Shown: one piece after another, positions 23,578 to 35,100 of the stretch | How the letters are laid out: the number at the start of each line of letters is the position of its first letter | Numbering within the stretch: position 1 is the stretch's first letter | Assembly: GCA_000708835.1 (NCBI GenBank) | Contig: DF237430.1 | Coordinates: forward strand, 1 to 64,000 | Length of the DNA stretch: 64,000 nucleotides | DNA from: Klebsormidium nitens | Taxonomy: Eukaryota; Streptophyta; Klebsormidiophyceae; Klebsormidiales; Klebsormidiaceae | Direction: 5' to 3' | Program-made: the position numbers and the translations under genes | Notes under the pieces: model-generated | Seen by the model: the letters and a program-made list of their open reading frames with translations, nothing else | What the model was told of the DNA's origin: nothing | Database searches by the model: none

Positions 23578-26500
23578 ATGGCGGAGAAGAATGCCCCCGA
23601 AGAGCGCGGTTGCCACATTCCGCTGCTGACGCCCCTCAACAACCAGCTCAAGAAGTTTGGAGTTATGGTGGACGACGGGCTTAAGGCCACTTTCGGGGCA
23701 GTGGGGCTGTTCACCGGAAAGCGGCCGCTGCTGGTCATCGCCGGGTCCATCCTTCTGACACTTCTGTTTGCGCTTGGCCTCCTGCGCTTCAAGGTGCGCA
23801 CCTGCTTGCCGTGCGGCCTGATGAAAGAGCATTGCACAACTGAATAGAAATTCAACTGTCACCCCTTGCTTTGACTCCAGCATGCTCAGCTGAATCAGTA
23901 TTGGGGATCATTTTTGGCTTCCCCACTAGCCACTATGTTTACTAAAGTTGCTTGTCGATTGTGCCTGTTCAAGGAACCGACGTCCAATTCTCTCCTCTCT
24001 TGGTATCCTCAGATCCAGAACAACCAGGAGAAGCTGTACACTCCACAGAACAGCCAGGCCTTCACTGACAGGGCCTTTGTGAACACCATCTTCCGGTTCC
24101 CAGACCGGGAGACTGTTGTCTTCATCACAGACCCAAAAAACTCCAACAGCAACATCCTCACAAAGCCTGCACTGCTGGCTTTCCTTGATGTGTACAACAA
24201 TCTGGCAAGGTAAGCTGCACTGCAGAACCAATGTGAAGCTGCCTGCTTTCAGGAGAATCTGAGTCTGTTTACTGCAAGCATGTAACATGCTTCTTGGTTT
24301 GATTAATACATTGAACTGCAAATCTGTAGAAGCCACACAATTTGAGCTGCTGAAAGCACCACCAACAGGTTATGGGTGCTCCAAACCAATCATTGACCTT
24401 GTCCTGCTTTCATCTCTGACTGTGAATCAATGCAACGACACTCAGATAATGACGCACTGGGGTACTACACTTTCTCTGCATTTAACGGCATTCTGGTCAA
24501 TCACAGTTGTGAGCATCTTGTCTCATCCATACGCAGTCTCTGAGTTTCGAACTCCAACTGTCGAGTTTCTAAAGGGCAATTACAAACACTCTGTTTGCCC
24601 TCACAGCTTCAACGCCACCAACGCCGGCATCACATTCAACTTGGAGAGTCCGCGCATCTGCGACCGACCCGGCGGCCCTGGCACACCGTGCGACATCAAA
24701 AGCGTGCTTGCATACTGGAACTACAGCGCGGCAGCCATCGAGGCAGACCCGGATATCGCACTCACGGTCTCCAACCCAGGAACTGTAAGACAGGAACATC
24801 ATTCCTTGGATTCTAATGTTCCCGGGTTGTTTTAGATCTACGAGTTCTCCAAGTGTGGTTGTTGTGCATTTCCTGTCAGGTTTGATCCCTTTCCGTGTGC
24901 ACAGTCTGTGCACTATGCAATGAAGACCTGATCCATGTCAACTGCAGACCAATGCGCTTTAGGAAGCGTCCATTCAGCACCTCTTGCGGGGAGTAAGGTC
25001 ACCCTCTAGATAAGACATATCTTCCTCCTCAGACACCCATTATAGAACTTTCTTTCCCGGAATGTCGACTGTTGACGACTTGGAAAGGCGACCAGGTTCT
25101 TCGTTCACATTTCCTCGACCGCCCAACACGGATAGACCTATTTCCTTTGCAGGACGGTCTCGGCCGGTCCATCAACCGGGGGGAGGTGATGGGCGGGGTG
25201 GTGACGGACCCGGCAGGCAAGGTGGTGTCCGTGGCGGCTTTCCAGCTGAAGATCAACAACCAGAACAACAAGCCCAAGATTGACTCCAGCTCCAAGGACG
25301 ACTACGTGGAGGCCTGGGAGAAGGGCGCCATTGATGTGATCAACAAGGTGCGGATCCTCTCTTTTGTCCTCAGCAAACGGATGCCTCTTCTTGGAGCAGC
25401 TCAGGTGTTCTGATCATGTTTAAGGGAACTCAAGTCAACTTCGCAAAGGGATGAAGTTCCCTGCTCGTTTGTTGTCGGCCTGCCTCATCTTCGCTGCCAG
25501 GCTTTGGCGGCTTCTCCTGCAACAAGTCGAAAATCAGCGTTTGCTTGAGCAAGCGCTCTGAAGTTGCACAAATCTGCTCGAACAGGCCCGAGACCAGGAG
25601 CGTGTCACCAACTCGCCGCATGCTCCTGCGTCGAGTGGCGAAGCAGCCACGAATCGTCCAGTCGTTTCTCAGCTGACGTCAGACCAGTGCCCTCGAAATC
25701 ATCATACTAACCCCATCTTTCAATTCTCCCAGCACTCCCCCCGCACTGTCATCGCCCCGTACATCGCCACCGAGTACGGCCAGCAGTACGAGTCGGACAG
25801 CGCCATCAGCGCTGACATCAGCCTGCTGGTGGTGGGCTATATCCTGCTGGCCGCTTATGGCCTCGTCGTATTGGCCAAGAACCACCCCGTCTCCAGCGCG
25901 TCCTGGCTCGCGGTCGCGTCCATCGGGAGCATTTTATTGGCCGTCGTCTGCGCCTTTGGCTTTGCCAGCGCCATCGGGACCGAGTTCAGCCTCGTCGAAC
26001 AGGTGGGGCTCCGCCGCGCGAGTGCAGTCTCACGAGCAGTTTGCCTGAATGATTGAAAGCAAACTGAGTCCGATCACCTTTGTAACGCAGCGAGAGCACT
26101 CCATTTTGTAGGGGTGAGAAATTGTGTGCCCTGGAAACTGACTTCGATGCCCCGTTGAATTCGACCATGAGCCGGGGGGTCTTTGATGCGGCCAAGCAGG
26201 TGCATAACTCTTCCGACTCAGATTGGTTGTTTTTCAATACCCAGTTGCTCTTACCCAATTCGTCCTTCAACCCAAGCCGTTCCATGCGCCCTGACCAGCG
26301 TCACTCCCTCCATCCCTAACTAAAGACTCGGAATTGCGTGATCCAGTAGACGGGCCATGTATGTTAAGCCCACTGCCCGGAAGTGGCGGGTCAGAGTGGG
26401 GTCCAGGGTGGGCACAAATGCAGAGCGGGCAAGACATGACGTTCGGGCTTTTAACCTTTTCGAAAGTGCCAGTAAAGTGTGGCCATAAAAATCGAGTTCG

Positions 26501-29500
26501 AGACTATTGTCCCTAACCCCCTCCCCGCTCGCTCCCCTCCGCAGGTGTTGGCGCTGCTGCTGCTTGGCCTGGGCACGGACGACATGCTGGTCATTATGGC
26601 GAGCCACCAGGAGACCGCCGACAAGGGCCTCTCCCTCCCGCAGCGCCTCTCCGCCACCATGGCCAAGGCCGGCCGCGGCATGTGAGCCGGCGGTCCGTCT
26701 CTTGCCGCTCAAATCTGCTCATTCCATTCGGTCCGAATGACAATTTGGAGTTGCTGCCGTCTCAGGAGGTCAGTGCCTTGACACTTGTTGTCGGTGTGAA
26801 TCTACAGTAGCGGTGTGCAGATTTACGAGAAGAGAGATTCGCCTGACTGCCTGTTGTCAAGCGCGGGTCTTGTCGCCAGCCCCGCCGGGCTGACGCGTGG
26901 CGCACTCTGAGTGCAGCATTGTGACTACGTCGACCAACTTCGTGGCGTTCGCTACGGGCATCAGCTCCGAGCTGCCCGCGCTGAAGGGCTTCATGATCTA
27001 CGCCGCAGCCGGGGTGAGCACCGCTGACACGTCACCCGCAGTTCGGCTGCCAGTACCTCTAGTTTGCCTGTTGAATCCTATCTTCCACCCTGTTTTGTCG
27101 AGCTTTGCTTCTACCCTCAGGGCCTGGAATGTTCGTTCATTGCAGTTGAAGTTGAGGAAACGCCCTGCTTTTTGGCCATATGCCTAAACCGTACCGCTCA
27201 CGAGTCGCGGGGTCTGGCCAACCCACTTCTCCTACTGCCGTTCTGTCGAAATCTACCATCACGTTTTCTCCCAAACTGTACCCGAACTGTCAATGTTTCG
27301 AAGGAGAACACTTCGCCTCAAAGTCACGCATCCCTGCAGGTGATCTTCGTGTTCGTTTACCAGACGACCTTCTTCGCGGCGTGCCTCCTGCTGGACATGC
27401 GCCGCCAGGCCGCCAACCGCGTCGACTGGCTCTGCTGCATACAGACCAGCCGCGGGCCTACCCGCGGTTGCGTCGGAACCTTCACCCCGGGCGGGGATAA
27501 CATCAGCCAGCGACTGATCGGGAGGTACTTACCGGCCGCCATTCTGCACTGGGCGGGCAAGATTGTGGTGATGGCAATTACGGTGGGGCTGCTGGTTTTG
27601 GGGGTCGCGGGCGCGGTACAAGTGCAGCAGGTGAGGCGGCACACGTGAAGCGCTTCTAAAACGTCTTGCATACGTTCGTTCTAAAAGAAACAACAACCAA
27701 TCAAAGGGTACTCTTTTCTCCTGTTCAACAAACTGTAAGAGCTGGTATTACGGGAATCGTTGGCTGTTATCAGAACGAGTGGATTGACCAGCACCTTCAT
27801 TGCACATGTATGCAACACGATTCAACTAGGAAGTGCGACTCTGATGTACACTTTTGTTCGTCTATGACAGAACTTTGACGGCGACTGGTTCGTGCCGCAA
27901 AAGAGCTACTACCAGGACGTGCTGAAGGTGCAGAAGCAGTACTTCCAAGGTGAGCGCGCGCGGATCGAGACACCAGCCAACCCCTGCTTACTTAGAAGTT
28001 GGAGAATCAGGGAAACGCTGGAGATTTGGAATTGGCAGTGCGTCGCAGACTTATCAGTGCTCGTAGTGCTGATTGTTTTCAACGGCTCTTCTTGCGCTAG
28101 TCTGTCTAATCGACTCTTATTTTCGATCGTCCGGCGCGCGTTTGCGATATAAGATGTTTGATGCAGATGACGGATCCAAATTCCACCAGCTTGATGCTCG
28201 CTTGTAAACGGTTTCAAAATGCTACACGCGCCAACACCGCTTTCGCCTTGTGACGCGCGCCCCTGTTCGCAGGCAACGTGGTGCCCTTCGGCGTCTACAC
28301 CAAGAATTTGGCGCAGCCGCCGCTGGACTACTTCGCGCACCAGCAGGAGCTCGAGGCCATTTCCACCGAGCTCAAGGTCAGCAGCTTGAGACTGCTTGGT
28401 CCGAAGAGTTTCTCTTTGTTTCGTTGTGGGGTGCCTGGTGTTTCGCATAGTGCTTCATACTTCTAGCAAACCTGTGATTTGAAAGCTTTTCCTGAACTAA
28501 GACGTTAAGAGGCCGCGAGGGAAGGACCTCTTCCGACTGCAATCGCAACGTTGCATTTCAGCGGCTTGGCCGTTACCCCAAAACATGCCCAGCCGTCCGC
28601 ACTCACCGGTTGCTTTCCGGGCGTCCGTGCAGGCCAGCCCTTACGTTGCAACCATTCCCCCGGTTGACTCGTGGTACGCTGCTTACGTGGCGTGGCTGCC
28701 CACCAGCAGCCACGCGGCCGCGCTGTCCGCCGCGGGGCTGCCCCGGACGTCCGCCGACTTCCACGCCTGGCTCGCCGAGTTCCTGGACACGAGCGGCGCG
28801 CGGTACGTGCGTGACGTCATCTTCTTCGACGGCAACCGGACGAGCGTCAGGGCAACCAAGGTCCAGGCCTACTTCAAGAACGCGCCCAACTCGCGGTACC
28901 AGGTCAGAGAACCGGATGTGCTGCTCCGCTGATTCTCTGCCTGCTCAGAGGTTTCGTTCTTGCGCCCTTTTGCATGCAGCGAGACCAGCGAATACCTTCC
29001 TTCGTCAGCCGCGCCGCCTCGCATGCTTCTCAAGCCCCGTGAAGAGACGCCCAAAGTTGAAACCGCTTGAAAGACGAGCTGTCGGGGCTTGTCGGCAGCG
29101 ACATCCACTCACCCTTTCCGGCCAATTTTCCTCTCAGTTAGATCCGACACCCTTCTTGGAAATGTTGTTGACCCTTTTTTGAGGACTGTACTTGACTAGG
29201 TTTGGGCGTTCTGAGCTCATCGAACCGTTCCTCGCCGCAGGTGGACGCCATGAATGCGGCGCGGGATATCGCGCTCAGCGCCGCTCCCACCCTCAACGGC
29301 ATCGCGTATACGGACGCGTTCCTCTTCTGGCAGGCAAGTCACTCCGTCACCTTCTCAGCAGCGGTGACGTCACCCTGACGCCACTGTCACTGTAGCAGCC
29401 GATTGTGTCCTGCTTCGGCTCTTTAGTACTTCTTGCTATGCTTCCTCAGAAGGGCTCCGCAATCCAGCTCTAACACGCGCCTTCGGATGCAGGGCTACGA

Positions 29501-31004
29501 GTCGATCGTGTGGGATACGTTGCGTGACGTCATCATCGCGGGGTCGGTGGTGTTCGTCATCATGATCGTGCTGCTCGGGGACCTCGTGGCCGCCATCGCC
29601 GTCGGCGCCATGGTGAGAAGCCCTTCCCTTAACGGCACGCCCTTCCCTAATCACAGCCGCCAGAGTAACCGAACGGAAGATCTCGGCAGAGCCTTTCTAG
29701 CGAGCCCGTTCTCCCTTGTCCTTCAAGAGCCCTCCATCCGCTTAGAGAGATTTCGTAGCACCTCTGAAACGCCAAGTCGCCTGTGCTCTGGTTAGCTTAC
29801 GATCTGTCCAAAGCGCTGTCACAAGCATAGTCTCTGCCCTCGCCCGAATCTCGCCAACCGGAAAAGATAGCCAATCAGGATTTGTCAGTGCTTTGTCGGC
29901 CCATAGGCTCATTCAATCGTTTTTCCTTCTAGAGAAGGTGTTGACGGAAGATTTGTCCCCTTCCGCCGTACGTACTCAGTAGCATATGATAACAACAGTG
30001 CAGGCCGCGACAAAAGTAAAAGTACAGAAGTACGCGCTTCGCATTTCTACTGACTCTGACCTTGTACCCTAAACTCACCCATCAAACGGCCATAACCTTA
30101 TCCTACCTAGCTTCTCCTTTTCCTTACCTAAGCTCTCGGCCACTCCGCGGCAGGTGGTGTGTGTGGACGTGGAGCTGGTGGGGTCGCTGCACTGGCTGGG
30201 CCTGAGCTTCAACGCCGTGACGGCCATCAATCTGCTGCTGGCCATCGGGATCGCCGTCGACTACTCCGCATTCATCGCCTACTCCTTCATGGACTCGCAC
30301 GGCTCGCGCGACGCGCGCGCCAAGAAGGCGCTCGCGCGCCTGGGCGTGGCCGTCTTCAACGGCGGCTTCACCGTCTTCCTCGCCATCGTCTGCTGCGCGG
30401 GCGCGCAGTCGTACATCTTCCGCACCTTCTTCAAGGTGAGGGGGGCAGAAAGTGCGCGCGCGCTAGCGTGCGACGCGGCTGGGACCTTTTCATGTGTGGA
30501 CGGCACCGCCGCAGATTCGATTGCTTCGCTTCTCTTGAGGCGCAGCTTCAGTGAAAGTTTGAAGAGGCCAAATCCCTTTTATGTCGTCTTTGTTCCCGAG
30601 CATTGGAAATGTGAACTGCAGTAATACCCGCAATCAATAAAACAACGAGGGCTTTGGTCACAAGATCAATCATTTGGACTTCCGCGACAGAGAGTCAAGA
30701 CGATCGGAGCATTCAATCAGTGTACGCTGGAAGAAAGATCTGAGGCGCTAATTCTCTGTGATTTTTCCAGATGTTTTCGGGCATCGTGCTGCTGGGGCTG
30801 TGGCACGGCCTGGTGGCGCTCCCCGTGATCCTGAGCCTCATCGGGACGGCCCCCTACCAGAGCCTCGCGAGCTCAGACTACGCCGACAACGGCGTGCTCA
30901 ACGCCCCCGCGGGGGGGAAAGACGACAAGGCCCCGGTGAAAGAGGTCGCCATGCAGGCGCCAACCGTGCCCACCATTGTTGGGAACGGCTTGTCCATTCA
31001 CTGA
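23578..31004 (+). CDS. Patched-like RND-superfamily protein with sterol-sensing domain
   Basis: Polytopic membrane protein of the Patched/NPC1/Dispatched group of RND permeases, which move sterols or other lipids using an ion gradient. Fifteen exons: 23578-23793, 24013-24209, 24607-24784, 25153-25347, 25733-26002, 26545-26681, 26917-27013, 27340-27630, 27871-27949, 28273-28376, 28633-28902, 29241-29333, 29493-29612, 30154-30435 and 30771-31004. They give 920 aa. TM1 lies near 48-72 (LLVIAGSILLTLLFALGLL). Then come a Cys-containing outer domain, the sterol-sensing helices with GLGTDDM (Asp364, Asp365) in TM4, a second outer domain, and TM8-12 with AIGIAVDYSAF (Asp785) in TM10. Acidic residues in both TM4 and TM10 suggest an active ion-coupled transporter. 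The intron after 29333 uses a GC donor. It is shorter than plant NPC1 (about 1,200-1,300 aa), so it is a Patched-related branch rather than NPC1 itself. Substrate unknown. Confidence 0.93.
29334..29492 (+). other. GC-AG intron in the Patched-like gene
   Basis: The exon ends TTCTGGCAG and is followed by GCAAGT, the usual context of non-canonical GC donors. The next acceptor is GGATGCAG before 29493. Using it keeps phase 0 across the junction and joins DAFLFWQ to GYESIVW, as expected for the family. Confidence 0.8.
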
Positions 31005-32173
31005 CGCGTCTTCGAACTAGAGCTGCTATAACCGCGCTGATCGGTTTATATAAGATTGGGCGGTCGGTCAAAAAGGTCGATGGTAATGCTTAGCCCATTG
31101 CGGAAGACCATCATGGTCGATAACGTATTTTGAGGGCAATCAGCTAGGTACTCCTATTGTTATCTACTTGTACATATTTATCGATGAGGTCTACGTACAT
31201 GGACCGGGTCGCACATTGCGGGAGGATTTTTGTATCATAAAGATATTTTAACCGTTTGTGATGTCTTCATACTGAGCACATTTGGTCGACTCCTGTGGCC
31301 TTGCCAGCATCTAAAAATATAGACAAATAAGGCTGAGTCGTGCATAGGCAATCGGGATTCGAACCGATGGGAATGTGACCGGCGTTCTACAGCTTAGCAC
31401 CAACTCAGTAAGAGCTGCAAGCCGCTGCGGCAAGCAGAAAATACGTCGCGCAATAGACATGAGGCGAATATTGCCAAATATATATGATGCAACAAGATAT
31501 ATGTTGTAACCACTCAAAACATCAACCTTCTCAAGGCGCGTTGCAAAACTACATGCATCAGACGCCGCCACATGAGCACCAATATATAGACGGCTCAAAC
31601 TTTCAGCATCTTAGTGCATGACGGCCATGTCATTGTACCTAATATATCGGACAAAACACCACAGTTAGCATAAGCTTATCTCAGGGCACGACACTGCATG
31701 TATAGCTATCACAAACTTAGGCTGTGCAGGCCGGCTGCAATCGAGCGGACATATAGAGCATGTGTCTATCCTTGAGTAATGGCGGCCGCGTGCTTTCACG
31801 GTTCGTCATGTTGCGATGTCCCGACCCAACTGATTGGAAGCACTAGCCGCGCTGCGCTAATCGGACGGTCGTTCAGCGCCTATAGGAGTGCAAGCTCGGC
31901 AGATCTCGATGTCCAGCAGTGGCTTACGAAGATAGTAGGATGTTGATTCAAAGAATGTTGATTCAAAGAAAGTCAGACAGCTTTGCTTATAATCTGGGAC
32001 CACTCTCTACCTTCGAGAGCTATATGCTCGAGTGCTATATAATCAACAATTGTTGCAACCTTCGGGTTCGTTCTAGTATCTCAAGTAGTGATATGCGACT
32101 TTCTTAACGGTGTGCGTGCTCAAATTGAATGCGCAGAAGTCCATCTGGAGTCTGCCAAAAATCATTGACGGTC
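31005..32173. other. Convergent intergenic region, Patched-like / ABCF
   Basis: About 1.2 kb of AT-rich sequence between two 3' ends. It holds a tRNA-like relic (listed separately) and a small direct duplication of a 15-base unit, ATGTTGATTCAAAGA, near 31938-31967. No protein-coding signal is recognised. Confidence 0.5.
31347..31418 (-). pseudogene. tRNA-like relic (Tyr-like) or tRNA-derived SINE head
   Basis: On the minus strand there is a perfect pol III B box, GGTTCGAATCC (31365-31355). Upstream lies an A-box-like CTGAGTTGG and, between them, CTGTAGA, resembling a tRNA-Tyr anticodon loop (GTA). The T-arm pairs only with an 8-base loop, the anticodon stem does not pair, and no 5' acceptor strand matches the 3' GATTGCC. 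It is therefore not a functional tRNA as read, more likely a decayed tRNA or SINE head. Confidence 0.5.
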
Positions 32174-35100
32174 TCACGTGAAGCCGCTGGCATCCCACAA
32201 CTTTTGCAACGACTCCCGCTCCTCCTCTCTTGTCTCCCACTCCTCCTCGTACTTGGCCAGCTTCGCTTGGCTCGCAACCTTCTTTCTCTGCTCCGCCATC
32301 GCTTTCTGCACGTCAGCTCCGGCCGCCAACATCCTCTCATCACACTGCGCGCATACCTTCTCTTCCTGCTGAATGGAGTCCTCTAGTTTGGCAATGCGCC
32401 GTTTCACCTCCTTCAACTTCTTGCTCAACCCGTTCCGGTCCAGTTCCGGTCCCACGACCCCTTTTTGACCCGGCTTCTCCCTTACGTCCTCCCGCCCCGT
32501 GATTCCTTCCGCCGGATCGCCAAACTCAACCTCCCCCAGTAGCGTATGCCGCATCTCGAAGCCCCCTCCCGGCAGCACGCGCGCCACATGCGTCGGCTCC
32601 AGCGCGGAGCAAAACTCGCGGTCGTGGGAGATAACCAGGATCGCGCCCCCCCACTTTTTCAGCGCGGCCGTCAACGCTTCAATGGTCGCCTTGTCCAGGT
32701 GATTGGACGGCTCGTCTAGCATCATGACATTGCACGGCCGCAGCACAAACGTGGCCAGCGCCACCCGCGCCTTCTCCCCCCCCGAGAGCGCAGAGATCGG
32801 CCGCAGGGCCTTGTCGCCCGACAGACCCAGAGCTCCGAGCATGGACCGGCCGCGCTCGAGGGTCAGGTGTGTACCGTCCTCCGAAGCAACCTGGCAGGGG
32901 GGGCAGATTAGAGCTGTCACTCAGAGGCTGACATCCGGTACGGTTTCGAAGCTGCTCTAGCAGACATGAGACAGGGTTGCTGCATCCGAGAGATTGTCAA
33001 GCATCCCCAGGGACTTGCTGTCAAATCAAACGCGCTTTGGACGGCGCAGAGACTCCATTCGAAGGCCTCCTCAAGAATCAGCAACATCTCTCAATCGTCC
33101 TCGAACCAGTCATCTCAGCAGCTTAAGGAGCTCAAAAGCGAGGTGCGGTCAAAAGAAAAAGGCCTTGTGTGGTCGGAGGCAACGAACGAAGCGTAAGAAC
33201 TTACGTCCATGAGGTAGTCCAAGCCCGACTTGTCCTGCGGCAGGTACTGCGCAAGATCCTGTGTGAATACGCCCAGCTTGGCGTCCCGCCCCAGGATGCG
33301 CTGGCCGCCCTGCAGCGGGTGGCGCCCCGCCAGGCTGTGCAGCAGCGTCGACTTGCCCGCGCCGTTGGGACCCAGCAGCACCTGAGCACAGCAAGGCCAC
33401 GTGGCAGGCTCAGACACCGCAGGGTTGCTGATGCAAAGATGCTTTTCTCGACGGTATGACTCAAAGACCCAGGAGCTAGAAAAGCGCCGGGTGGAAAGAA
33501 GAGGCGCCGGAGGGCAAAGGGGCGAGACGAAGCGGGGATGTCGGACAAAAACGACGAACATGCTTCTGGCGATGCCGTCCGATCAGGCAGTGAGATTACT
33601 AGAACGACCCTACAAGGATAAACGGAGAGCGGACCGGCCACACCCGCGCCATGAGCACTGCGTGCCTCACAGGAAGCGCGAACAACTGCCGGTGTTACCA
33701 TAAATTATTCGACACAAAATCGGGGCCCGCTCACCACTCTCTGTCCCCGCTCAATGCAGAACTGCACGTCCCGGATGAGGGGCGCCTCCTTTGTCCAGCC
33801 CACCACCCCGTCCTTCAGCTTGAGAACCTCCACGGCCGACGGCAGGGGCGCAGGCAAGTTGATTGCTACCTGTCACGGCATGGAGACTGTCAGGGCGTGT
33901 GACGCACGACGGCCCTGGCTCGAAGAAGGGCTACTTGCAGCAAAGAAGCAATCAAGAAGGACAGGGGAACACGGGCAGACTGGACGTGTACCTCTTGCGC
34001 CGCACAAACATACCAGCGACATAAACAAGAGCTAGAAGACTGGAAGTGCGGGCAAATAGGCAGCGGCCGTTCAGCTTAGTCCTGAGTTAGTTCAAGGAGG
34101 ATGCCGTTTCCGTCTTCTTGAAGCAGGTAACATACTCACTCGCGCCTTGGGTTTGTCTGTGACGGGGGCCTCCAGCTTGTCAATGCGTGCAATCGCTTTG
34201 AGGCGCGACTGTGCCGCGGACGCCTTGGTGGCCTTGGCCCCCAGCTTGTTCACGAACTCCTGCATGTGCGCAATCTCCGCCTGCTGCTTCTCGTACGCGC
34301 GCACAGCCTGCAGCGTTCAACAGGGGTCGCACCAGTCAGTGAAGGCACAATTTCGGAACATGCCAAAGGAAACGTGCCCACCTCGCTCCCAACAACACGT
34401 TGACGACAGCGAAAACCCAGTCAGGATGTTTCGGCCTCCAAGTGACTGACAAAAGCAGGTTAAAGCCGCTGTGAAAGACAAGGCAACGAAGAAAAAGTGG
34501 CCCACCTGGTCGAGGCGCGCGGCACGTTCCGTCAGGAACTTTTGGTAGCCGCAGTTATAGACCTCGAGCGTGCCGCGCGCAACCTCGGCAATCCGATCGA
34601 CGCCCATGCTGGTCAGCAGATTCTCGTCGTGCGTCACCAGCATGCACGCACTGTCTGACGCCTTCAGATGGCCCGCCAGCCACTGCCGGGCCGCCACGTC
34701 CAGGTGGTTGGTCGGCTCGTCCAGCACCAACTGCAGCGCACAAAAGTTCAATGATGCTCCGGCCGGTTCCGCTACCTCCCGCAAGATGTCGCTTCCGACG
34801 AGTGCTTAACGGTGTCTATCGACTGTCCCAGGCTGGATGTTATTCAAACACTTTTCAATTTAAGGGGTCCACTGGTGATGAAAGCCTCGCAAGGAAATAT
34901 GGTCAGTGGTGCTTGAGAACGTTGGGGACAGTACCATACTAGCTGGTTGCAAGAGGAGTGACGTAACTCTGCACTTGCAAGAAGGAAACAAGACGAGCTT
35001 GATGATGCTCCTGCTAGTGTCGGCGCATCCAAAACCTAGACGGAAGCATGAGAAGTTAAAGTAGTGCAAGTAACAATCGACATCTTCTTTCAAATCCAGT

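Noticed and set aside
23545-23883. Minus-strand frames opposite the first Patched-like exon
   Set aside because: Antisense shadows of a well-supported exon.
24287-24606. Long open frame in the Patched-like gene that looked like an extra exon (EATQFELLKAPPTGYGCSKP)
   Set aside because: No acceptor gives the right phase from the exon ending 24209, whereas joining 24209 directly to 24607 is phase-perfect and yields NLASFNATNAG. It is intron sequence.
31347-31418. Functional tRNA-Tyr gene
   Set aside because: Anticodon and acceptor stems do not pair and the T loop has 8 bases; kept as a relic instead.
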